Shown: positions 9,249-18,434 of the stretch, in pieces
Layout of the letters: every line of letters starts with the position of its first letter
Position numbering within the stretch: the first letter of the stretch is position 1
From: Variovorax paradoxus
GTDB lineage: Bacteria > Pseudomonadota > Gammaproteobacteria > Burkholderiales > Burkholderiaceae_C
Length of the DNA stretch: 64,000 nucleotides
Assembly: GCF_022009635.1 (NCBI RefSeq)
Contig: NZ_CP091716.1
Span: forward strand, 449,001-513,000
Direction: 5' to 3'
Program-made: the position numbers and the translations under genes
The notes under the pieces: model-generated
Told to the model about the DNA's origin: nothing
Database searches by the model: none
The model's input: the letters and a program-made list of their open reading frames with translations, nothing else

Positions 9249-9765
9249 GCTCTATCTTCAGATCGACGCCTTGACCAAGGCGGGTTGCCACAGGCTCTTT
9301 GATGACAAGATGAGCGGCAGCCGGGCCGAGCGGCCCGGTCTGGCCAGGGCGCTGGAAATGCTGCGTGAGGGCGACACCCTGGTCGTGTGGAAACTCGACC
9401 GGCTGGGCCGCAGCGTCAAGAATCTGGTGGAGCTGGTCGGCCAGTTGCACCAGCAAGGGGTGCAGTTCAAGAGCCTTACCGATGCCATCGACACAGGAAC
9501 ACCCTCGGGCCGATTCTTCTTTCACGTCATGGCCAGCCTGGCCGAGATGGAGAGGGAACTGACGGCAGAGCGTACCCGCGCAGGACTGGAAGTGGCTCGC
9601 CAATTGGGCCGCAAAGGCGGGCGCAAGCGGAAAATGACCGACAGCAAGATCGAATCAGCCAGGAAACTACTGGCCAACGGCGTGCCGCCGCGCGACGTGG
9701 CCAAGAACCTGGGCGTGTCCGTGCCAACTCTGTACCGCTGGATTCCGGCATCCTCGCAGGCTTAA
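9249..9765 (+). pseudogene. Tn3-type resolvase lacking its N-terminus
   Basis: The sequence LQIDALTKAGC through LFDDKMSGSRAERPGL, LVVWKLDRLGRS, EMERELTAERTRAGL and a C-terminal helix-turn-helix (PRDVAKNLGVSVPTLYRW) is a serine recombinase of the TnpR class. About 20 N-terminal residues, including the catalytic Ser of the GYxRVS motif, are replaced by the right end of the IS3-family element. The stop falls inside a 38-bp Tn3-type terminal repeat (9761-9798). It therefore marks the end of a mostly lost Tn3-family transposon. Confidence 0.85.
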
Positions 9766-9798
9766 CGTACGCTGTGATCCGTTTCCTGAAGTGACCCC
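9761..9798 (-). repeat. 38-bp Tn3-family terminal inverted repeat
   Basis: Read from outside inward on the minus strand it starts GGGGTCACTTCAGG and ends ACGTTAAG, the length and terminal bases typical of Tn3-family ends. It abuts the oxidoreductase coding sequence precisely at 9799. The partner end is not in the window, so this is a solo end left after rearrangement. Confidence 0.8.
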
Positions 9799-10414
9799 TG
9801 TTGCGATGCGCCCAGCCTCCACGAAGTCTGCGCCCTCGGCGCCGACCGCATCCACGATGTTGCGCTGCAAGCTACCTCGCGGATACTGCATGTCGGCCTT
9901 GCGAGAAAACTCTCCCGGCATCGTCTCCTGGGTGTTGACGACCATGCGCGTGCGGCCCTTGCTTGTAGCGGCCAGCGTCTTCGAGTTGCCGGCAACAATC
10001 ATGTCGCACCCCAGTACCAGATTCGCACCTCCGGCCGCGATGCGGATGGTCTTGATGGCCTCGGGCGACTTGCCAAACCGCAGGTGGCTCCATACTGAGC
10101 CGCCCTTCTGCGCAAGACCTGCCATGTCCAGGATGCCACACCCCAGGCCTTGAAGGTGAGCAGCCATTCCGAGAATCGCGCCGATGGTCACTACGCCGGT
10201 GCCGCCCATGCCCGTGACGAGGATGCTGTAGACGCCGCGCTCAAGCGATGGCAGTTCTGGCTCCGGAAGAGCGACGAACAAGCCGCCGGAGTCGGCGACT
10301 CGCTCTGGCTTGCGAAGCGAGCCGCCAAGCACCGTAACGAAGCTGGGGCAGAAGCCCTTCACGCAGGAGTAGTCCTTGTTGCAGGACGACTGGTCAATGG
10401 TCCGCTTGCGACCT
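9799..10414 (-). pseudogene. indolepyruvate ferredoxin oxidoreductase, second piece
   Basis: This piece continues the frame of the 14319-16287 gene exactly across the Tn3-family transposon. Removing the transposon and one copy of the GACCT duplication gives ETELGRKRTIDQSSCNKDYS and then CVKGFCPSFVTV without a frameshift. It contains the gamma-type domain (VTGMGGTGVVTIGAILGMA, GLAQKGGSVWSHLR). It is then cut at 9799 by the end of a different Tn3-family element, so the C-terminal third of this roughly 1150-residue family is absent. Confidence 0.88.
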
Positions 10415-10461
10415 GGGGTTCTACGCCCAAATCCACGAAAATTTCAGAATCCCGCTTTTTC

Positions 10462-11073
10462 TCACCGTTCCAACAGCTTTTGGCCATCTTGGCGCAGTAC
10501 CCCATCTGGCCCAAGATGCCGGTAAAGGGTTTGCCGCGTGACTCCCAACTCCTTGCATAGGTCGCTCACGACCGTTTCCTTTTGGCCCATGGCCGCCATG
10601 GCCAGGCGCAATTTCGCCGACGTCATCTTGTACTGACCGCCCCCATTGCGTCCACGCGCGCGGGCAGACGCCAAGCCCACCTTGGTACGCTCTGAAATCA
10701 GCGCCCGCTCAAATTCAGCCAGGGCCGCAAAGATGCCGAACACCAGTTGACCTTCAGGCGTTCTCGTATTGATGGAGGCGCCATGCCCTGTCAACACCTG
10801 GAAGCCGACACCTTTGCTTGTCAGCTCATGCACCGTGTTGATGAGGTGGCGCAAATTACGGCCAAGACGATCAAGTTTCCACACAAGCAGCGTATCGCCT
10901 GCCCGCAACGCTTTCAGGCAGTTGATGAGTCCGGGCCGTGCGTCCAGGCTTCCAGATGCCAAATCTTGATAAATATGCTCAGCACAAATGCCGGCGGCAA
11001 GCAATGCATCCCTTTGCATGTCCAAAACCTGGGAGCCATCCGCCTTGGAAACGCGCATGTAGCCGATCAGCAT
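10462..11073 (-). CDS. tnpR: Tn3-family resolvase TnpR (serine recombinase)
   Basis: This 203-residue serine recombinase has the catalytic Ser in MLIGYMRVSKADGSQ, then LVWKLDRLGRNLRHLI, the EFERALISERTKVGLASAR helix, and a C-terminal helix-turn-helix (LCKELGVTRQTLYRHL). The start at 11073 is chosen because it gives the standard N-terminus; a 19-residue extension upstream is not family-like. TnpR resolves cointegrates at the res site, and family members also repress tnpA, which is divergent here. Confidence 0.93.
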   Translation of the reverse strand: MLIGYMRVSKADGSQVLDMQRDALLAAGICAEHIYQDLASGSLDARPGLINCLKALRAGDTLLVWKLDRLGRNLRHLINTVHELTSKGVGFQVLTGHGASINTRTPEGQLVFGIFAALAEFERALISERTKVGLASARARGRNGGGQYKMTSAKLRLAMAAMGQKETVVSDLCKELGVTRQTLYRHLGPDGVLRQDGQKLLER

Positions 11074-11237
11074 CGTGTCACCTGAACGAACGTTCGCGTG
11101 ACACACAGCAAATGGGTCGATTGAACACAAAAATATGTCACTTTGCTAGTCACTTAGTCAGTGTATCGTGAACCACCAAAGATATTGACCATATTACAAA
11201 ACCATGCATACCAACCACATTCCTTTGAAAGTCCCAC
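11074..11237. promoter_or_regulatory. tnpR-tnpA intergenic region with probable res site
   Basis: The AT-rich 164 bases between the divergent genes hold an inverted repeat GTGTCA-N18-TGACAC (about 11076-11105). Further GTCAC-type half sites follow near 11137-11170. This is the position of the three-subsite res region and both promoters in Tn3-subgroup transposons. Subsite limits and the crossover point are not resolved by eye. Confidence 0.6.
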
Positions 11238-14200
11238 GTGCGCGGTGACCGCAATGCGCGACTGACCATCCTTTCAGAGGCCGAAAAAACAGCCCTCTAC
11301 GGTATTCCAAATTTCGACGACTTCCAACGCATCGCATTCTTTGCCATGACCGATGCGGAACGCGCCCTCGCATTGGGGCGCAAAAGCGTTCTGGCACAGG
11401 TCTATTGCCTTTTGCACATTGGGTACTTCAAAGCCAAGCAAGCCTTCTTTCAATTCTCTCTTGACGACGTGCAACATGAGGACGTCGATTTCCTTTTGCA
11501 GCGATATTTCCCGGGCCAGACGCTTGTCAATGCGCCGTTACACACCAGCGAATACTATGTGCAGCGCAATAAAATTGCCAAATTGTTTGGCTACCGCATG
11601 TGCTCAGACGACGATCTGCCCGCGTTGCGGGCCAAGGCAACACTGCTGGCACGCACGGACGTAACCCCTACTTTCTTGCTGGCTGAGCTGATGGTATTCC
11701 TGATTGGCCAGCGCATCGTGCGGCCGGGCTACACCACGCTGCAAGACCTGATCACGAATGCACTATCAGTCGAGCGTGAACGCCTGGAAAAACTTGTAGA
11801 AGTGGACCTGACCGATACGGCACGCAAAGCGCTGCAGCAACTGCTGGAACGTGATGACGCCTTGTCCGAATTGGCTGCCCTGAAGCAGGACGCCAAGAGC
11901 TTTCGCTACCGCCAGATGGGCTTGGAACGCCAAAAACGCCTCACCCTGGCTCCCTTGTATGCCATCGCCAAAGCCCTGCTGCCAAGCCTTGATATCTCGC
12001 AACTCAACATCGCCTACTACGCCAGTCTGGCGAACTTCTACACCATCTACGATTTGCGGCGATTCAAGCCCGGTCAGACCAACCTCTATTTGCTGTGCTA
12101 CGCCTGGCAGCGCTACCGACAACTCACGGACAACGTGGTGGAAGCCTTTGGCTACCACACGCGCCATCTTGAAGACGACACCAAAGAAGTCGCGAACCAG
12201 CAGGCCGTCCAAATACACAATGAACGGCAGCAAACCACGCCACGCGTGGGCGAATTGCTCCTGCTGTATGTGGATGACTCGCTCACTGATGTGACGCCTT
12301 TCGGCACCGTGCGCCACCGGGCCTTCCGCATCATGCCCGAGGAGAAGCTGCGCTCGACCGGCAAGCTCCTGACGCAGACGCCTGTCAGCCAGATGGATTT
12401 GCGCTGGCAAGCGGTGGACAAGCAAAGCGGACTTTGCACGAAAAATTTGCGCCCACTGGCTCTCGCCCTGGATTTCGCAAGCAGCAGCGCCAGCGGCAAG
12501 GTCTGGCTGGCAGCGCTGCAATGGATGAAAGAAGTCTTTGTCCGTCAACAGCGCCTTGCCAATCAGCCGCTGGAGGACATTCCACAGCGCACGATACCCA
12601 CCAGGTTGAGAAACTTCCTGCTGAGCTTTGACCAGGATGGCAAGCCAGTGGGCCTGCGTGGCGACCGGTACGAGTTTTGGGTCTATCGGCAACTGCGCAA
12701 ACGCCTTGATGCGGGGGACATTTATCTTGACGACAGTGTGCAGCACCGGCGTTTTGCCGATGACCTGGTATCCCTGGAGGCCAAGGCCGAAGCCCTCAAG
12801 GCGCTGGACATCCCTTGGTTGCGTCAGCCGGTTGACCAAACGCTTGATGCCTTGTTTGTCGAACTCGATACTCAGTGGCGGGCATTCGATTCGGAACTGC
12901 GCAGCGGCAAGCTCAAGCACCTGGAGTTTGACCCAGTCAAACAAACGTTGACGTGGCACCGGCCCAAGGCAGACAAGGACAAGCAACTGCAGCAAGGGTT
13001 CTACGGCAAGCTCCATGCGCGCGACGTTGCCGACGTATTCCGGTTTGTGAATGAAAGGTGCAACTTTCTCTCGGCCATGACACCCTTGCAGCCACGGTAC
13101 GCCAAGAAAGTCGCCGACGCTGACAGCCTGATGGCCGTGATCATTGCGCAGGCCATGAACCATGGCAACTTCAAAATGGCCGAAACCTGCGACATCCCGT
13201 ATCACGTTCTGGAAGCCTCGCACCAGCAGCACCTGCGGCCGGCCACGCTGATTGAGGCGAGCGACATCCTCAGCAACTTCATCGCCAGCCTGCCCATCTT
13301 CCCGTACTACTCCATCGACATGGAGGTGCTGTACGGCAGCGTGGACGGGCAAAAGTTTGCGGCAGCCTCTCCGACGCTCAAGGCCCGCCATTCACGCAAG
13401 TATTTTGGCAAGGACCGTGGCGTTGTCGCCTATACCTTGCTGGCCAACCATGTGGCGCTGCAAACCCAGTTGCTGGGCGCCAACCAGCATGAGAGCTACT
13501 GGGTGTTTGACATTTGCTACAACAACACGTCCGACATCAAGCCAACCACGATCACGGGCGACATGCACAGCATCAACATGGCCAACTTTGCCATCCTGCA
13601 CTGGTTTGGCATGAACCTGGCGCCACGCTTTACCAATTTGCATGCGCAATTGAAGCACCTCTACCGTGGCCCTGGCCAGGAGGGTTATGCTGATTTCCTG
13701 ATTCAGCCAGTGGGACAGATTGACCGTCATCTGATTGCCGCTGAAAAATCCAACTTGGATCACATTGCCGCCACCCTGGGACTCAAGGAAATGAGCCAAA
13801 GTGTGCTGGTGCGCAAAATCTGCACCCTGTCCGGGCACCACCGCACGCGCAAGGCCCTCTTCGAGTACGACAAGCTGATCCGCACTATCTACACGCTGCG
13901 CTACTTGCGCGATCCTCAATTGCAGCGTGATGTCCACCGCTCTGAAAACCGCATTGAGTCCTACCACCAGCTGCGCTCGACCATCGCCCAGGTCAACGGT
14001 AAAAAGGAACTTACCGGGCGTACCGACCTGGAAGTGGACATCAGCAACCAGTGTGGCCGGTTGATCGCTAATGTGGTGATCGCCTACAACTCGATGCTGC
14101 TGTCGGGACTTCTTGGCCGGTGTCTGGCAACGGGGAACGACAAGGCATTGGATTTGCTCAGGCGGATTTCACCAGCGGCGTGGCAGCATCTGCATTTCCT

Positions 14201-14276
14201 GGGGCACTATGCCTTCAGAGACAACCGCAATCCGATTGACTTGGAAGCGATTCTGGCGGGGATTGACTGGGGGTAA
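11238..14276 (+). CDS. tnpA: Tn3-family transposase TnpA
   Basis: This 1012-residue transposase is of normal length for the family. It has the N-terminal end-binding region (ILSEAEKTALYGIPNFDD) and the catalytic C-terminal half with FPYYSIDMEVLYGSVDGQKF (first Asp), WVFDICYNNTSDIKP (second Asp), and SENRIESYHQLR-type Glu region, ending HFLGHYAFRDN. The start is GTG; the ATG at 11204 is in another frame and hits a stop. It catalyses replicative cointegrate formation at the 10415 and 14318 ends. Confidence 0.93.
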   Translation: MRGDRNARLTILSEAEKTALYGIPNFDDFQRIAFFAMTDAERALALGRKSVLAQVYCLLHIGYFKAKQAFFQFSLDDVQHEDVDFLLQRYFPGQTLVNAPLHTSEYYVQRNKIAKLFGYRMCSDDDLPALRAKATLLARTDVTPTFLLAELMVFLIGQRIVRPGYTTLQDLITNALSVERERLEKLVEVDLTDTARKALQQLLERDDALSELAALKQDAKSFRYRQMGLERQKRLTLAPLYAIAKALLPSLDISQLNIAYYASLANFYTIYDLRRFKPGQTNLYLLCYAWQRYRQLTDNVVEAFGYHTRHLEDDTKEVANQQAVQIHNERQQTTPRVGELLLLYVDDSLTDVTPFGTVRHRAFRIMPEEKLRSTGKLLTQTPVSQMDLRWQAVDKQSGLCTKNLRPLALALDFASSSASGKVWLAALQWMKEVFVRQQRLANQPLEDIPQRTIPTRLRNFLLSFDQDGKPVGLRGDRYEFWVYRQLRKRLDAGDIYLDDSVQHRRFADDLVSLEAKAEALKALDIPWLRQPVDQTLDALFVELDTQWRAFDSELRSGKLKHLEFDPVKQTLTWHRPKADKDKQLQQGFYGKLHARDVADVFRFVNERCNFLSAMTPLQPRYAKKVADADSLMAVIIAQAMNHGNFKMAETCDIPYHVLEASHQQHLRPATLIEASDILSNFIASLPIFPYYSIDMEVLYGSVDGQKFAAASPTLKARHSRKYFGKDRGVVAYTLLANHVALQTQLLGANQHESYWVFDICYNNTSDIKPTTITGDMHSINMANFAILHWFGMNLAPRFTNLHAQLKHLYRGPGQEGYADFLIQPVGQIDRHLIAAEKSNLDHIAATLGLKEMSQSVLVRKICTLSGHHRTRKALFEYDKLIRTIYTLRYLRDPQLQRDVHRSENRIESYHQLRSTIAQVNGKKELTGRTDLEVDISNQCGRLIANVVIAYNSMLLSGLLGRCLATGNDKALDLLRRISPAAWQHLHFLGHYAFRDNRNPIDLEAILAGIDWG

Positions 14277-14318
14277 TCCCCGTAGCGGGAAATTTCGAGG
14301 GTTTGGGCGTACAACCCC

Positions 14319-16287
14319 GACCTAGCTCTGTCTCCAGCGGCTGGACCGACACGCAGTTGGACTTCACGCCGCAGTCGCCACACCCTTCGCAGACGAGGTC
14401 GTTGATAAGCAGTCGCTTGGCCGGATCCGGAAATTTGCCGCGCTTGCGCCGGCGTCGCTTCTCCGCAGCGCAGGTCTGGTCGTAGATGAGCGCGGTAGCT
14501 CCCTCAATCTCCCGCAGCTCCTTCTGGATGACGTTGATGTCGTCGCGATGGTGAACGGTCAAACCCTGGGGCCAATTGATGCCAGCAGGGTACTTCTCGG
14601 GCTCGTCGCTGACGACCACGATGCGCTTGACGCCCTCGGCATGGACTTGGTGCGCGATGGTGGGAACGTCAAGCGGTCCGTCGTGGCGCTGACCTCCCGT
14701 CATGGCCACAGCGTCGTTGAACAGAATCTTGTAGGTGATGTTGGTCTTCGCCGCGACTGCGGCTCGGATGGCCAGCAGACCCGAGTGAAAGTAGGTCCCG
14801 TCGCCGATGTTCTGGAACATGTGCTGGCGCTTGGAGAACGGAGCCTCGCCGACCCACGACATGCCCTCAGCACCCATCTGCGTGTACCCGGTGGTGGAGC
14901 GGTCCATCGCCTGGGCCATCCAGCTGCACCCAATCCCAGCGTAGCCCTTGCTGCCTTCCGGGAGCACCGTCGATGAGTTGTGGGGACAGCCGCTGCAGAA
15001 GTAGAAGCTGCGAGACAGGATGTCGATGACGCCTTTTGGGACGCGCATGGAGCGAATCTCGTCGAGCCGTTGGCGCAGGCCTTCAGGCTTGCCGTCGTGA
15101 AGCTGCAGAAGGCGCTCGGCAATGGCGACCGCGATCTGATTGGAGTCGAGCGCCATTTCCGATTGGAAGAGGCTTTGTCCCTCCTCATCGAGCTTCCCGA
15201 TGATGGCGGGCGCGCCGACTTTTCCGTAGAGCTGCTCCTTGAGCTGGGTCTCGAGCAGGCTGCGCTTCTCCTCCACGACGATGACCTTCTGGAGCCCTTC
15301 CGCGAAGCGCACGGCCCCGGTGGGCTCCAAGGGCCAGGTCATGCCGACCTTGTAGATGCGGAGCCCGACCTGGCCCGCCTGCTCTTCCGTGAGGTCCAGG
15401 TCGTGCAGGGCCTGCAGCACGTCGAGGTAGCTTTTCCCGTGTGTAACGATGCCCAGCTTCGCCGAGGCGCCATCCACGACGATTCGGTCGATGGCGTTGG
15501 CGCGCGCGAAGGCCTTCACGGCCTCGAGCTTGTGCCGGTGCAGCCTGGCTTCCTGGGCCTGCGGCGTGTCCGGCTGGCGGAGGTTCAGGCCGTCCGCGGG
15601 CATTTCCACGTTGTCGGGCAGAACGATGCGAACGCGGTCTACGTCGACGTCGATGGAAGCGGTAGCCTCCACGGTGTCCTTGACACACTTCATGCCGACC
15701 CAGCACCCGCTGTAGCGAGACAGTGCCCAGCCGAAAAGGCCGAAGTCCAGGATTTCCTGGACGCCGGCGGGGCTCAGCACGGGAATCATGGCGTCTACCA
15801 TCGCGAACTCGCTCTGATGGCAGGTCGTCGAGGATTCGCAGGTGTGGTCGTCGCCCATCAGGACCAGGACGCCGCCATGCTTCGATGAGCCCGCCAGGTT
15901 CCCGTGCCGGAAGGCGTCACCCGTACGGTCAACGCCGGGCCCCTTGCCGTACCACATGGCGAACACGCCGTCGTACTTTCCTTCTCCGCTGGCCTCGGCT
16001 TGCTGCGAACCCCAGACCGCCGTGGCAGCCAGGTCTTCGTTTACACCCGGCACGAACACGACGTTGTGGGCGGCGAGAGGCTTGGCAGCCTTGTTGAGCT
16101 GCTCGTCAAAGGTGCCGAGTGGCGAACCGCGGTAACCGGTGATGTATCCAGCGGAGTTGAGCCCGAGCGCCCGGTCGCGCATGTGTTGAGTCATCGGTAG
16201 CCGCACCAGTGCCTGGGTGCCGGAAATGAAGACCCGACCATGGGCGAAGGTGTACTTGTCGTCGAGGCTGACTGGGTGAAGGCTCAT
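14319..16287 (-). pseudogene. indolepyruvate ferredoxin oxidoreductase, N-terminal piece (split by Tn3)
   Basis: This is the first 656 codons of a fused 2-oxoacid:acceptor oxidoreductase of the indolepyruvate ferredoxin oxidoreductase type, which oxidatively decarboxylates aryl-pyruvates to aryl-acyl-CoA. TPP-binding features are visible (YITGYRGSPLGTFDE, GIGCSWMAQAMDRST, FNDAVAMTGGQ). A cysteine cluster CEGCGDCGVKSNC follows close to the break. The Tn3-family transposon interrupts it at 14318, and the rest lies at 9799-10414. Because the second piece is also truncated, function is lost even if the transposon were excised. The gene is divergent from a GntR regulator that may have controlled it. 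Confidence 0.92.
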
Positions 16288-16576
16288 TCGGACCTTTCAG
16301 GGTTGAGACCGGACCGAGCGCGCCTCGCGAAGGCGACAAAGGCTCGAGCGCCGAATGCCGCTGGGATAGGGAAACCTCGCATTTGAAGCAGGCCGGTAAA
16401 AGTTCTACAACTCTATGTCGGTACACGTGTCGACACTTATCTTTTGAGCTCATGAATATGCAATCGGCGTCATGGAAATCCCTTGGTAGAAGCTCTCTGC
16501 GCTTCGGGGGCAAGGCGCACGGCTTTGCGGTGGGCGAAGGAAGCGGAATAACGGCGGTCTCGAACCAGTCCAGCCC
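16288..16576. promoter_or_regulatory. intergenic region between oxidoreductase and GntR gene
   Basis: This 289-base divergent spacer should hold both promoters. The clearest element is the perfect 10-bp palindrome GTGTCGACAC at 16427-16436, preceded by ATGTCGGTACAC. It is a plausible half-site pair for a FadR/GntR-type dimer. I see no clear -10/-35 pair and no convincing small gene. Confidence 0.4.
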
Positions 16577-17353
16577 GTGAAGTCCTCGAAGATCAAGCAA
16601 ATGCAGCCTGCGAGAGCTGCGACAGTCAGGGACGAGAGCAACGTGCAGCGGCTCTACTACGAGCTACGCGACCGGGCAATGCGGTACGACTTCAGGCCGG
16701 GCGCCCGAATCAATGAAAAGCAACTCGGTGAGCAGTTTGGTGTTGCGAGGGCCACCCTCCGGGAAGCTCTTAATCGGCTTGCTGCAGAAGGCTTGCTGGA
16801 GTTCGTTTTGAACAAGGGGTTCTACCGCAAGGCGATCAGCGTCGACGAGGTCTTTGACCTCTACCAAGTTCGCATCGCCCTGGAGCGTCGAGCCGTGATG
16901 CTGGCAATCCAGCGCGCATCAGACGCCGACATCGCTTCGGTCAAGGGTTTCTGGGTCGACGTGATGAAGCATTCCGCGGCGATGTCCACCGGAGACATGG
17001 TTCTCGCCGATGAAGAATTTCACCGAAGGCTTGTTGCGCTCTCGCACAACAAGGAGATCATGTCGTTCATGGATATCGTCACGCGTCGAATCCACGTCGC
17101 TCGCCACGTAGACATCGAGCAGCTGTCGTCGTGGAACCTTACGTCGTTCGATGCGCACATGAACGTCATCGACTTCATCGCACTACGAAGGACCGAGGAA
17201 GCGCTACAGACGCTCACCGACCACATCGACATGAGCCTCAAGCGGGCAATCGAAATCACAAAGGAAATGGTTGCCCGCTTCTTCTTGGTTGAAGCATCGG
17301 CATCGCTCCAGGCCGCCGACCGCTCTTCCAAGTCAGAAAAAGTGACTGCGTAG
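16577..17353 (+). CDS. GntR-family (FadR subfamily) transcriptional regulator
   Basis: This 258-residue regulator has an N-terminal winged helix (INEKQLGEQFGVARATLREALNRLAAEGLLE, about residues 45-75) and an alpha-helical FCD ligand domain with metal-binding-type Asp/His residues (DEEFHRRLVALSHNKEIM, SFDAHMNVIDFI). The start used is GTG at 16577; an internal ATG at 16601 is also possible. It faces the broken indolepyruvate oxidoreductase gene and so is probably its former local regulator, responding to an aromatic or organic acid. Confidence 0.88.
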   Translation: MKSSKIKQMQPARAATVRDESNVQRLYYELRDRAMRYDFRPGARINEKQLGEQFGVARATLREALNRLAAEGLLEFVLNKGFYRKAISVDEVFDLYQVRIALERRAVMLAIQRASDADIASVKGFWVDVMKHSAAMSTGDMVLADEEFHRRLVALSHNKEIMSFMDIVTRRIHVARHVDIEQLSSWNLTSFDAHMNVIDFIALRRTEEALQTLTDHIDMSLKRAIEITKEMVARFFLVEASASLQAADRSSKSEKVTA

Positions 17354-17402
17354 CAAGGCTTGGCGTAGTCGTGACCGCGGTTGAGTTCTTCGGGAGATTT
17401 CG

Positions 17403-17889
17403 ATGTCCGACCCTCTACGCATCATTCATGGCCGATTCGGAAGGGCCGTACTCGTGCGCCTGGACCATTCCATGGTCCTCCATGCGCACAGAGAATGTCA
17501 CATCGTTTTCAAGATAGGTGGGGCGGACATTCAGTTTGGCGTCGGTGCCAAGGAGTATCCCGTTACGGCGCAAAGCGCACTCATGATTAACGCGTGGGAA
17601 CCTCACTACTACCACTACAGAGAGACCGGGGCGAAGACCGTCCTGCTCGCCTTCTACCTCAACCCGCATTGGTTGAAAGAGGTTGACCGTCGCTTCGCGG
17701 GAAGCACCCATCCCAAGTTCTTCGAGCGTCCGGTGGAGGTTCTGAGTCCCCGCCTTGCACGAGGACGCGACGACGTCCTCGATGCGCTCGGGCAGCTCGA
17801 GCCGCCGAACGTGCAAGACATGGAGAACCTCATCGCATCCATCTTCTCGGAGATTCTCACGCTGTCTCCTCCTCGAACGCTCCCTCAGC
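17403..17889 (+). pseudogene. AraC-family regulator, N-terminal piece (split by IS66)
   Basis: The first 162 codons encode a cupin-like sensor domain (LVRLDHSMVLHAHRECHIVFKI, INAWEPHYYHY). The frame is interrupted by the IS66-family element at 17890. Removing the element and one CCCTCAGC copy joins this piece in frame to the helix-turn-helix piece at 21060 (reading TLPQLASARVERDYD). The intact protein would have been about 279 residues, a normal length for the family. Confidence 0.92.
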
Positions 17890-17930
17890 GTGAGCGTCCA
17901 GTCCGACCATCTTGACCGGCCGCACGCGGG

Positions 17931-18434
17931 TCACTTGGACTGCAGCTGTGCTCCGACGTAGGCCACACACTCCACGAGGCTGAGGGCGGCCAGCAGCAAG
18001 AACTTCTCGGCGTCAGTTCTCACGCGCAACAGATCGTGCTCGCCGAGATAGCCGTACACGAACGCAAGCAGGTAGCGCTCAGGGTGGTCGACGCAGGACT
18101 TCGTGATCATCTGCTCGACGAGGGCTGGCGGCACGCCTTCGGTGAACTCCATCGTCGCCGTCAGCCGCCGCAAGGAGGTTTCCTGGACGTCTTCAGAGAT
18201 CGTCGGCACGGCGTGCCCGCAGTGCTTCATGGCCTGGAAGGCGACCAGCAGAACGTGGATGGGCACTTCAAGCTGCAGCATGTCGACCCCGTAGCGAGGC
18301 AACACAAGGATGGAGGCCAGCAGGTTGGGCTGCTGGACGTGGATTTCGTCAGCCAGATCAACCTTCTGCTGCGCGCTCATGCGGTCGACGTCGATGTTCG
18401 CCCGGACCATCACGGTCTGCGTGAGCAAGGTCAT
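17931..18434 (-). CDS. unknown passenger gene inside the IS66 element
   Basis: This 167-residue protein is translated from an ATG overlapping the tnpC stop (ATGA), so it is coupled to the transposase. It is predicted mostly helical and soluble, with segments AQQKVDLADEIHVQQPNLLAS, FQAMKHCGHAVPTISEDVQE and KFLLLAALSLVECVAYVGAQL. I do not recognise a domain. Its coupling and position inside the IS ends, between tnpC and the left repeat, make it a fourth IS66 gene rather than host DNA. A role in transposition control is inference. Confidence 0.65.
   Translation of the reverse strand: MTLLTQTVMVRANIDVDRMSAQQKVDLADEIHVQQPNLLASILVLPRYGVDMLQLEVPIHVLLVAFQAMKHCGHAVPTISEDVQETSLRRLTATMEFTEGVPPALVEQMITKSCVDHPERYLLAFVYGYLGEHDLLRVRTDAEKFLLLAALSLVECVAYVGAQLQSK

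Larger units (their letters stand above)
10415..14318. mobile_element. Tn3-family transposon with perfect 5-bp target duplication
   Basis: This 3904-bp unit carries divergent tnpR and tnpA and no passenger gene. The ends are inverted repeats beginning GGGGTTCTACGCCCAAA on the left and, on the opposite strand, GGGGTTGTACGCCCAAA on the right. GACCT occurs directly outside both ends (10410-10414 and 14319-14323). Joining the flanks restores the oxidoreductase reading frame, which proves a simple, fairly recent insertion. All genes are intact. Confidence 0.95.
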
